Positions 46,850 through 54,414 of a DNA stretch of 64,000 nt are shown here, one piece after another. The stretch covers positions 1 through 64,000 of the forward strand of contig JAAEPW010001230.1 of the NCBI GenBank assembly GCA_024232355.1, given 5' to 3'. The translations under genes and the position numbers were made by a program. Below the pieces are notes generated by a model. The model did not search any database, was not told the origin of the DNA, and saw nothing but the letters and a program-made list of their open reading frames with translations. The DNA comes from Chloroflexota bacterium. GTDB lineage: Bacteria; Chloroflexota; Anaerolineae; B4-G1. Positions within the stretch are counted from its first letter, which is position 1, and each line of letters starts with the position of its first letter.

Positions 46850-49396
46850 ATGCCAGGAGATAACGGACACGAGGACCTGCGTGTTGGTGTGTACGTTTGT
46901 CACTGTGGGTCCAATATTGCTGGGGTGATCGACCCCGTTGCTGTGGCAGAGTACGCATCTACGCTGCCCGGCGTGGTCCGCGCTATCAACACCGGTTACG
47001 CCTGCGCGGACAGTGGACAGAACCTCATCAAAGATGACATTATAAACTATAACCTGAACCGGGTAGTGGTATCGGCCTGCTCGGTTCGTATGCACGAGCC
47101 GACCTTTCGCGCGGCGGTCTCCGAGGCCGGGCTGAACCCGTTCCTGATGGAGATGGCCAACATCCGCGAGCAGTGCACGTGGGCGCACGGTCACGACCGC
47201 GAGGGCGCGCTGGCCAAGGCCAAAGACCTGACCGCCGCCGCGGTCGCCAAGGCCCGTTTCCTCTCGCCGCTGGACATGATCACCGTGCCTGTCACCAAAA
47301 AGGCGATGGTCATCGGTGGCGGTGTGGCGGGCATCAGCGCCGCGCTGGACCTGGGCGACCAGGGAATTGAGACGGTTCTGGTAGAAAAAGAGCAAACCAT
47401 TGGGGGAGTGATGGCACAGTTGAACAAGACCTTCCCCACGATGGACTGTAGTATATGAATTCTCGCACCCAAAATGGTTGACGCGGCGCGTCACCCCAAG
47501 GTGGATGTGAGAACGTATACAGAGATCGAACGAGTCGAGGGTTACGTCGGCAATTTCAAGGTGCAGTTGCGGGAAAAGTCTCGCTACGTATACGCTGATC
47601 GTTGCAACGGCTGCGGTGAGTGTGCGCCGGTCTGCCCGATCGAGATTCCCAACTATTTCGAGATGAACTTGGCTCCCCGCAAGGCGATTGACGTGCCGAT
47701 GAACCAGTCGGTGCCCCTCGTCTATGCTGTGAATATGGATGCTTGTATTCATTGCTACAAGTGTGTCGATGCGTGCGGCGAGTTGGACGCCATCGACTTT
47801 GCGATGGAAGACAAGGTCGTCTGGGAAGACATTGGGGCGATCGTGACCACCACTGGCTACAATCACTTTGACCCCAGCGTGATACCGGAATATGGCTATG
47901 GTCGTTTCCCCAACGTTATTACGGCGATGGAGATGGAGCGGCTGAACAACTCGGCCGGTTGCACCGATGGAAACCTGATCCGACCCAGCGACGGTGAAAA
48001 CCCCAAGCGGCTGGCAATGATCAACTGCGTCGGCTCCCGCGACAAGCGCTTTAATGAATGGTGTTCGAACTTTTGCTGCATGTATGCCATCAAGAACGCT
48101 GTTCTGTTAAAACAGTATTATCCCGAGATGGACATTACCATCTATTATATGGATATTCGCACGCCGTCCAAGGGATACGAGGAATTTTACGACCGGGCGC
48201 GCGAGATGGGTATCCAATTTATCCAGGGACGCCCTGGCCTGATCACCGAGGACACCGAAACCCGCAATCTCTATGTACACTCGGAGGACGTGGAACTCGG
48301 GTGCGTGATTGAGCGCGAGTACGACATGGTTATGCTCAACCAAGCCGCCGTCCCACAGCCCGACGTGAACACGGTCAGCTCGCAGCTCACCATTAGCCAG
48401 AGCCCTGGCGGGTGGTTCATGGAGTATCATCCCAAGCTGCGCCCGATGGACAGCCCCACCGATGGGATATTCCTGGCGGGCGCGTGCCAGGGACAGAAGG
48501 ACATTCCTGCCAGCGTGGCGCAGGGTTCTGCGGCGGCCAGCCGGGCCGGACGCATCCTCCACTCGGACGAGTGGGAGATCGAGCCGATCATCGCCCACGT
48601 ATGGGGAGATCGCTGCATCAGTGCCAAGGGCAAAAAGTGTGGTCTGTGTTCCAAGGCGTGCCCTTACGGTGCCATCGAGTACGAGCGTGGCAAGGCCGCC
48701 GAGGTTGTCACGGCCAAGTGTCACGGCTGCGGTGGTTGCGTGGCCGAGTGCCCGCACAACGCCGTCACCCAGATGCACTTTACCGATGCCCAAATCTTGA
48801 CCCAGATTCACGCACTGCTGGCCGACAAGCCAGAGGAAAAGATTCTGGCTTTCCGCTGCCACTGGTGTTCTTACGGCGGCGCGGACCTGGCCGGGACCAG
48901 CCACTTTGAGTACACGGCCAACGAGCGCGGCTTGCGCGTCATGTGCTCGGCCCGAATGGACTCGGACTTTATTTACGAGGCCTTCCGCCTGGGCGCGGGG
49001 GCGGTACTCTTTTCTGGCTGTCATCCGCAGGACTGCCACTATATCACCGGGCAGCCGGTGGGCGCCAAGCGTGCGCAGCGCATGCTCAAACAGTTCACCA
49101 AGGGCGGTATGACGGATGGTCGTTTCCGCATCGAGTGGATCAGCGCTGCCCAGGGCGACAAGTACGCCCGCGTGCTGAACGAGATGCAGGCTGTGCTGGA
49201 TTCGGTGCCTCGGGACGAGTTGCTGGAAGAGATCGAGCGAATGAGTCCTGATATGGAAAAACGCGCGCGTCGTATGCGCGAAGCACCACAGGTGAACGAA
49301 GCACTACTGTACGCCGGTGAGCTTCGGGATGCGATGCTGGCAGCTACTGCGGCTGAAGCAGTGGCGACTGAGGCAGTCGCTGGGGAGGAGGTATAA
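46850..49396 (+). CDS. hdrA: HdrA-MvhD fusion flavoprotein, selenocysteine-containing (TGA at 47456-47458)
   Basis: 848 residues if TGA is read as selenocysteine at position 203. The frame is unbroken on both sides: ...TMDCSI-[TGA]-ILAPKMVDAARHP..., and HdrA proteins normally have DCSICILAPKMV, so the TGA stands exactly for a conserved Cys. A bSECIS-like hairpin follows (47476-47495). Layout: N-terminal Cys-rich part (YVCHCGSN, YACADSGQ), FAD-binding VIGGGVAGISAALDL (near 155), ferredoxin motifs CNGCGECAPVCP (near 252) and CIHCYKCVDAC (near 300), second FAD segment, CGLCSKACP and CHGCGGCVAECP (near 596-635), then an MvhD-like domain from about 665 (FRCHWCSYGG, GCHPQDCHY). HdrA flavins perform electron bifurcation in known complexes; that activity here is inference. 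ATG 47474 has no ribosome binding site, which argues against two genes. Confidence 0.88.
47476..47495 (+). promoter_or_regulatory. bSECIS-like stem-loop downstream of the UGA codon
   Basis: GGU pairs with ACC, a U at 47479 is bulged, GACGC pairs with GCGUC, and the apical loop is GGC. This has the same plan as the E. coli fdhF element (GGU, bulged U, short stem, loop starting GG). The loop begins 26 nt after the UGA, within the range I recall for bacterial SECIS elements. It lies in coding sequence (MVDAARHP). Confidence 0.75.
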
Positions 49397-49397
49397 G

Positions 49398-50360
49398 ATG
49401 GCGCATACATCGACTGTAACATCAAATACTTTTGCGGATAGAGTCCGTGCCATCCCTGGCGGCGAGCACCTGGAAATGTGCTATGCTTGCGGGACGTGCG
49501 TCAGCAAGTGTATGATTCAGCAAAAGGTCGAGCCAGAGTATAATCCGCGCCGCCTGTTGCGCTTGGTCATGATGGATATGGAGGAACAAGCCTTCAAGAG
49601 TCCGACCACGTGGCTTTGCTCGGCGTGTGATCTGTGTTACTCTTCTTGCCCGCAAGAAATTCACATTTCGGGCGTCATCGGCGCGGTCAAACAGTTGGCC
49701 GTCGAGGCGGGATACGAGTCGCCACTGGAAACTGTCTCGGTGGACGAGGCGATCTGCTCCGGTTGCTCCATCTGCGCGATGGTTTGCCCCTACGAAGCCC
49801 CTCATCTGGTCGAGAAAGAGATCGATGGCGAGATGGACACCGTCTCTGAGGTGGACACCAACAAGTGTATGGGCTGCGGCACTTGCGTCGCGGCCTGCCC
49901 GTTGGGAGCCATTTCTCGCCCGGGCATGAGCAACCAAGAGGTTGTTGTTCAACTCGAGATCGAGGAGAACGGCACGCCACGGCTGTTGGTCTTTGTTTGT
50001 GACTGGTGCCTGCGCTCTGCCGATGATGTCTCGCTGTTGGAGAGTTATCCAAAGAACGTGCGCGTGATTCACATCCCTTGTTCCGGTCGTATCGATCCAC
50101 AAATGGCGCTGTTGGCGCTGCGCTCTGGCATCGACGGCGTGCTCGTCTGCGGCTGCAAGCCGGGAGAGTGCCATTACAAGCGGGGCACCTACGTCAGTGC
50201 CTGCAAGATCACTTTGCTGAACCGCATGTTTGAACAGATGAGTTTTCACGATGGCCGCATCCGCTTTGCGCAGATCGGTACCCAGGACCGCGGATTCATC
50301 CGCAACGAGGTGGATGGAATGCTGCAACACCTGACCGCCCAAGAGGAGGCACAGCAATGA
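49398..50360 (+). CDS. HdrC-ferredoxin-MvhD fusion protein
   Basis: 320 aa from ATG 49398, right after AGGAGG and the hdrA stop; an upstream in-frame ATG at 49317 inside hdrA is rejected. N-terminal HdrC-like part: CYACGTCVSKCM and CSACDLCYSSCPQ. Middle: two [4Fe-4S] motifs CSGCSICAMVCP and CMGCGTCVAACP. C-terminal MvhD-like [2Fe-2S] domain: FVCDWCLRSADD, then VCGCKPGECHYKRGTY. It probably links the hydrogenase to HdrA. It overlaps the next gene by 4 nt (ATGA). The CCG domains of HdrB are not present. Confidence 0.9.
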   Translation: MAHTSTVTSNTFADRVRAIPGGEHLEMCYACGTCVSKCMIQQKVEPEYNPRRLLRLVMMDMEEQAFKSPTTWLCSACDLCYSSCPQEIHISGVIGAVKQLAVEAGYESPLETVSVDEAICSGCSICAMVCPYEAPHLVEKEIDGEMDTVSEVDTNKCMGCGTCVAACPLGAISRPGMSNQEVVVQLEIEENGTPRLLVFVCDWCLRSADDVSLLESYPKNVRVIHIPCSGRIDPQMALLALRSGIDGVLVCGCKPGECHYKRGTYVSACKITLLNRMFEQMSFHDGRIRFAQIGTQDRGFIRNEVDGMLQHLTAQEEAQQ

Positions 50361-51328
50361 CGGCAAAACCAAAGATCGCTTTCTACTGGGCCGCTAGCTG
50401 CGGTGGCTGCGAGATCTCGATAGTTGAGTTGGGCTTGAACCTGATCAAGGTCGGAGACCTGGTGGACATTGTCTTTTGGCCCTGTGTGATGGATTTCAAG
50501 TACAGCGACGTCGAAGCGCTGGCAGACAAAGAGATCGACGCCTGCTTTTTCAACGGCGCGATCCGCTCCAGCGAGAACGAACACATCGCCAAGCTGCTGC
50601 GCCAGAAATCCAAAGTGATGGTTGCCTTTGGCTCTTGCGCCAACGAGGGCTGCATCCCGGCGCTGGCCAACATCTTTGATAAAGAATCGATCCTGGAGCG
50701 CGTCTACGACACCACGCCCTCTCTGGACGATTCGCGGGGTACGCGGCCCGCACTCTCGACCCCGGTGAACGGCGGCGAGATCGTGCTGCCCGAGTTCTAC
50801 GATCACGTCAAGACGCTGGCCCAGACGGTAGAGGTCGATTACTTTATGCCCGGCTGCCCGCCGGTGGTCGACCAGATCTGGAACGTGTTCCAGGCCCTGT
50901 TGGCTGGAGAACTGCCGGAGGCCGGAGCCACCGTTGGTGCGGATGGCAAGACCAACTGCGACGTCTGTTCGCGTCAGGAAGGCAAGAGCGGCGCGCGTAT
51001 CAAGGAATTCAAGCGCCCCCACTTGACCGAATACGATTCAGAGACCTGCTTCCTGGCTCAGGGCATCATTTGCGCCGGACCCGCGACCCGTGCGGGCTGC
51101 GGTACGCCGTGCATCAATGGCAATATGCCCTGCCGGGGCTGCTACGGCCCGCCGGACGGTGTCGAGGATCAGGGTTCCAAGCTGCTCAGCGCCGTTGCTG
51201 CGTTGGTGGATGCCGAGTCGCAGGAAGAATTGGAACAGATTCTGAGCACCATCGTGGACCCGGTCGGTACCTGCTATCGCTTTAGCCTGGCCGACTCGAT
51301 CTTGAGTGAATTAAAGTTCGGTCGGTAG
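50357..51328 (+). CDS. [NiFe] hydrogenase small subunit, MvhG type
   Basis: 323 aa. Proximal cluster ligands: WAASCGGCEISIVEL (N-terminus), GSCANEGCIP and PGCPPVVDQIWNVF; medial/distal ligands lie in CDVCSRQ, CFLAQGIICAGPATRAGCGTPC and MPCRGCYGP. No twin-arginine signal, so cytoplasmic, as in group 3 hydrogenases. It passes electrons from the Ni-Fe site to the MvhD-type domains. Confidence 0.92.
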   Translation: MTAKPKIAFYWAASCGGCEISIVELGLNLIKVGDLVDIVFWPCVMDFKYSDVEALADKEIDACFFNGAIRSSENEHIAKLLRQKSKVMVAFGSCANEGCIPALANIFDKESILERVYDTTPSLDDSRGTRPALSTPVNGGEIVLPEFYDHVKTLAQTVEVDYFMPGCPPVVDQIWNVFQALLAGELPEAGATVGADGKTNCDVCSRQEGKSGARIKEFKRPHLTEYDSETCFLAQGIICAGPATRAGCGTPCINGNMPCRGCYGPPDGVEDQGSKLLSAVAALVDAESQEELEQILSTIVDPVGTCYRFSLADSILSELKFGR

Positions 51329-51339
51329 AGGAGAATGTT

Positions 51340-52803
51340 ATGCAAAAAATCAGTATAGATCCGATCACCCGCCTAGAAGGACACGGACGTGTTGATCTGT
51401 TCCTGAACGATGAGGGCGGATTGGAAGATGCCTACATGGTCATCCCCGAACTGCGGGGATTTGAGAAATTCTGTGAGGGCCGCCCCGTAGAAGAGATGCC
51501 GCGCATCACCCAGCGCATCTGCGGTGTGTGCCCGCTGGCGCACCACATGGCGGCGGCCAAGGCAGGGGACGCGGTGTATCACGTGGACCCGCCACCGACG
51601 GCCAAGAAATTGCGCGAGTTGATGTACTCGTCGTTCTTTGTGGCCGATCACGCGACTCACTTTTATGCCCTGGGCGGGCCGGACTTTGTGGTCGGGCCAG
51701 ACGCCCCCAAGGCGGAGCGGAACATTCTGGGCGTCGTCAAAAAGGTGGGGTTGGAGATCGGTGGCAAGGTGGTCCAGCTTTTGCAAGAGAACCACGAGGT
51801 TAACGGCCTCATCGGCGGGCGCTACATTCACCCGGTGGCGTGCTTGGTCGGTGGGATGAGCAAACCTCTCGTCGAGCAGGATCGTGAACGTATCGTTGAG
51901 GTCGCCAAGAACTCGATCGGGATCGCCCAGTTCTCGTTACAGCTTTTTAACGATATCGTGCTCGGCAATCAGGGTTTTGTTGACTTGGTGTTGAGCGACA
52001 TGTTCACTCATCAGACCTATTACATGGGTATGGTGGACGGGAATAACCACGTCAATTTCTACGATGGCAAGGTGCGCGTCGTGGGGCCGGATGGCAAAGA
52101 GTTTGTCAAGTACAGCCCGGACCAATATCTGGATGTGGTGGCTGAACACCTGGAGCCGTGGACGTACCTCAAGTTCCCGTACCTCAAGCAGGTGGGGTGG
52201 AAGGGGTTGGTGGACGGTCCTGAAAGCGGCGTCTATCGTGCCAGTCCACTCAGCCGTCTCAACGCGGCCGATGGAATGGCGACGCCGTTGGCCCAGGCCG
52301 AGTACGAACGATTCTACGACACGTTGGGCGGCAAGCCCGTCCACGCAACGTTGGCCACGCACTGGGCACGCCTGGTCGAGCTGCTTTACGCCGCCGAGCG
52401 GATGCTAGAGTTGGCCGAGGATCCAGAGATCACCGGCACCGACGTGCGCACCATTCCGACCGAGACGCCGACGGAGGGTGTGGGCATCGTCGAAGCGCCG
52501 CGCGGCACGTTGACCCATCACTATGTCACCGATGAGAATGGTCTGCTCAAGCAGGTCAACCTCATCGTTGGCACGACTAACAACTATGCGGCCATCGACA
52601 TGTCGATCAAAAAGGCGGCGGAAGGGTTGATCCAGCCGGGTCATCCGGTGAGCGACGGCATCCTGAACCGGATTGAGATGGCCTTTCGGGCCTACGATCC
52701 GTGCTTTGGGTGCGCCACCCACGCGCTGCCGGGGCAGATGCCGATGATCGTCAGCATCTACAACCACGAGCGCGAGTTGGTACAAGAGGTCCGGCGAGAC
52801 TAG
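51340..52803 (+). CDS. [NiFe] hydrogenase large subunit, MvhA type (group 3)
   Basis: 487 aa. Both Ni-binding motifs are intact: [11 protein letters not shown] near residue 58 and DPCFGCATH near 452. About 26 residues follow the final His ([20 protein letters not shown] and onward), which should be removed by a maturation protease. No Sec replaces Cys here. Catalyses H2 oxidation or production in the cytoplasm. The maturation (hyp) genes are not in this window. Confidence 0.94.
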   Translation: MQKISIDPITRLEGHGRVDLFLNDEGGLEDAYMVIPELRGFEKFCEGRPVEEMPRITQRICGVCPLAHHMAAAKAGDAVYHVDPPPTAKKLRELMYSSFFVADHATHFYALGGPDFVVGPDAPKAERNILGVVKKVGLEIGGKVVQLLQENHEVNGLIGGRYIHPVACLVGGMSKPLVEQDRERIVEVAKNSIGIAQFSLQLFNDIVLGNQGFVDLVLSDMFTHQTYYMGMVDGNNHVNFYDGKVRVVGPDGKEFVKYSPDQYLDVVAEHLEPWTYLKFPYLKQVGWKGLVDGPESGVYRASPLSRLNAADGMATPLAQAEYERFYDTLGGKPVHATLATHWARLVELLYAAERMLELAEDPEITGTDVRTIPTETPTEGVGIVEAPRGTLTHHYVTDENGLLKQVNLIVGTTNNYAAIDMSIKKAAEGLIQPGHPVSDGILNRIEMAFRAYDPCFGCATHALPGQMPMIVSIYNHERELVQEVRRD

Positions 52804-52825
52804 GCGTTGTTCAGAAACAACGTTA
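52803..52825 (+). repeat. Intercistronic hairpin repeat, copy 3
   Basis: Identical to copy 1 at 34840 over its full length; it begins on the last base of the hydrogenase TAG stop and ends 15 bp before the next start. Confidence 0.8.
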
Positions 52826-52839
52826 GCGAGGAGACGACG

Positions 52840-53817
52840 ATGAGCAAACGAGGCATAATGCAAAAAACGGTCACCGAGGACAAACTCGTGCTAGAGCGAG
52901 CGATGGTGACCCGTCACTTTTTGATGGAATGGGATCTGGACCGCTGCGTGGGCTGCCAGATGGGGCCATTGGTTTGCCCCAAGGAGGCGATCACCCACAC
53001 CGGCGGCAAGATCGAGAACGGGCGCGTGGTCGAAAAATTGTTGGTGGACGTGGACCCGGAAAAATGCGTGATGTGTGGTATGTGCGAGGTCATGTGCCCT
53101 ACCAGCGCTATCAAGCTGACCATCAATGGCGAGCGCGAGAATCCGACACAAAATATGGAAGCGTTCCCCAAGTTGGTCCAATCGAACACGTTTGACAAGG
53201 AAAAGTTCAAGTGGAGCCGGAAAGATTTCGTGATCGACAACTGTCCCACGAACGTCATCAGCCACGACGAGGAACAGGACACCTTGGTGGTGGACGACGA
53301 GTTCTGTGTTCGCTGCCGCCAGTGCGAGGTCGCCAGCGAGGGTGCATTCGAGGTTGTTCAGCCGTGGCAAGGACTGGTCGAGCTGCGCCGTGAAAAGTGC
53401 GTTGAGGATTGTTTCGCCTGCGCCGATGTCTGCCCGACCCGTGCGCTGCGTGTCAACAACGAAAACGAGCTCAAGTTGGCCGACTATTACTGCATCAAGT
53501 GCGGCGCGTGTATGCAGGTCTGCCCGGTCAAGCCCGAGGTCGAAGAGTACGAGGAATCGATCGAGGCGTATGGTGTGACCAAGACCTTTGTCCGCGAACG
53601 CATCACCAATGAACAAGACCTGCCGATATGGGTCGAGCGATGGCGTATTCGTCACGAATCGGTCCAAAGCGGTGCGTGGCTCGAAGCATTGGAGCGCATG
53701 GCCGACGACAAGGCCGGTATGGTCGAGATCGACAGCAAGCGCGCCCTCAGGCGGCGGGATCTTGTGTTCGCGCTGCGTGGGCACATGCTGTTCAAGTCAC
53801 CTGAAGAGCAAGAATAG
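52840..53817 (+). CDS. Polyferredoxin with some degenerate cluster motifs
   Basis: 325 aa from ATG 52840 (GAGGAG upstream; in-frame ATG at 52807 in the hairpin region rejected). Cys motifs in order: CVGCQMGPLVCP (third Cys of CxxCxxCxxxCP replaced by Gly, perhaps [3Fe-4S]), CVMCGMCEVMCP (complete), CVRCRQCEVASE (fourth Cys lost), CVEDCFACADVCP and CIKCGACMQVCP (complete). Last gene of the AOR-Hdr-hydrogenase operon, before a strong terminator. It may be the docking subunit or outlet for soluble ferredoxin; no closer family name is recognised. Confidence 0.8.
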   Translation: MSKRGIMQKTVTEDKLVLERAMVTRHFLMEWDLDRCVGCQMGPLVCPKEAITHTGGKIENGRVVEKLLVDVDPEKCVMCGMCEVMCPTSAIKLTINGERENPTQNMEAFPKLVQSNTFDKEKFKWSRKDFVIDNCPTNVISHDEEQDTLVVDDEFCVRCRQCEVASEGAFEVVQPWQGLVELRREKCVEDCFACADVCPTRALRVNNENELKLADYYCIKCGACMQVCPVKPEVEEYEESIEAYGVTKTFVRERITNEQDLPIWVERWRIRHESVQSGAWLEALERMADDKAGMVEIDSKRALRRRDLVFALRGHMLFKSPEEQE

Positions 53818-53835
53818 CACGATTCTTCGAGATAT

Positions 53836-53874
53836 AAAAAGACCCTTTGGGACCAAGCCCAAAGGGTCTTTTTT
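53836..53874 (+). terminator. Intrinsic terminator of the AOR-Hdr-hydrogenase operon
   Basis: AAAAAGACCCTTTGGG (53836-53851) pairs with CCCAAAGGGTCTTTTTT around the loop ACCAAG, ending in a T run. The A-rich left side makes it able to work for the opposite strand as well, where the TIGR04076 gene ends at 53968. Confidence 0.92.
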
Positions 53875-53889
53875 AGTGTTATGGTGAAA

Positions 53890-53949
53890 TGTAGTCGCGG
53901 TTTCTGTCGCAACAAGTTGCGCACGCGCGCTATGGAAAGCGCGGCTACA
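53890..53949. repeat. 60-bp palindromic intergenic element
   Basis: TGTAGTCGCG (53890-53899) is inverted as CGCGGCTACA (53940-53949) with one G-T pair; inside is GCAAC-aa-GTTGC. It has the shape of small scattered palindromes such as the one at 18103, though the sequence differs. Confidence 0.5.
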
Positions 53950-53967
53950 GATCTCGTTCTAGATCAC

Positions 53968-54270
53968 TCAGTCCTCAATTCGCTCCAGGTTAAAGACGAC
54001 CGGACGGATGCCGTCTGTACAGCAGGCAATGATGTTGTTATCCTCTTTCATCCAGGGCTGGAAATCCCCCCGATGCACCAGAGTTAACAGGCACTTGTGA
54101 ATGTCGTTCCAGGCCCACGAGCAAAAGTTCTCGGGCTGGTTGATTCCGTTCAAGATGAACTCTTGCCCGTCTTCAAAGACTGTGCATAGCTGAGTGCCTG
54201 GCTGGCAATATTCGTCGGCAAAGTCCTGATTGAACATTCTTCTTAGTACAGTGATTTTTGTTTTGGCCAT
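53968..54270 (-). CDS. TIGR04076-family protein
   Basis: 100 aa from ATG 54270, which has AAGGAG upstream; the longer in-frame start at 54336 is rejected. Pattern of the family: KITVLRRMFNQDFADEY at the start, GQEFIL, FCSWAWNDIHKCLL, and the C-terminal IACCTDGIRPVVFNLERI. Four Cys are conserved, suggesting a metal or redox site; function is not known. It is divergent from murE with its own strong promoter. Confidence 0.8.
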   Translation of the reverse strand: MAKTKITVLRRMFNQDFADEYCQPGTQLCTVFEDGQEFILNGINQPENFCSWAWNDIHKCLLTLVHRGDFQPWMKEDNNIIACCTDGIRPVVFNLERIED

Positions 54271-54307
54271 TGTGCATCTCCTTTTAATGATAAAGCTTTT
54301 GATGATT

Positions 54308-54336
54308 ATCTTAGCACGGGTTTTTGACGCTGTCAA
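54308..54336 (-). promoter_or_regulatory. Promoter of the TIGR04076 gene
   Basis: On the minus strand a perfect TTGACA (54331-54336) and TAAGAT (54308-54313) are 17 bp apart. Its -35 box lies 19 bp from that of the divergent murE promoter. Confidence 0.78.
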
Positions 54337-54355
54337 ATGATTGGTGGGAATTTGC

Positions 54356-54384
54356 TTGTCGATTCAGTTGGGCAAGAGTATAAT
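54356..54384 (+). promoter_or_regulatory. Promoter of murE
   Basis: TTGTCG (54356-54361) and perfect TATAAT (54379-54384), 17-bp spacer, about 30 bp before the murE start, so the leader is short (about 24 nt). Confidence 0.65.
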
Positions 54385-54414
54385 CCAGCGAACATACACT
54401 GACAGGATGACGTT

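Noticed and set aside
47456..47474. hdrA as a frameshifted pseudogene or two separate genes
   Set aside because: The frame does not shift, the only change is TGA at a conserved Cys, a SECIS-like hairpin follows, and ATG 47474 lacks a ribosome binding site. Sec is the simpler explanation, though a sequencing error cannot be fully excluded.
52690..52720. Selenocysteine in the hydrogenase large subunit
   Set aside because: Some related hydrogenases have Sec in the last metal motif, but here the codons give DPCFGC with normal Cys.
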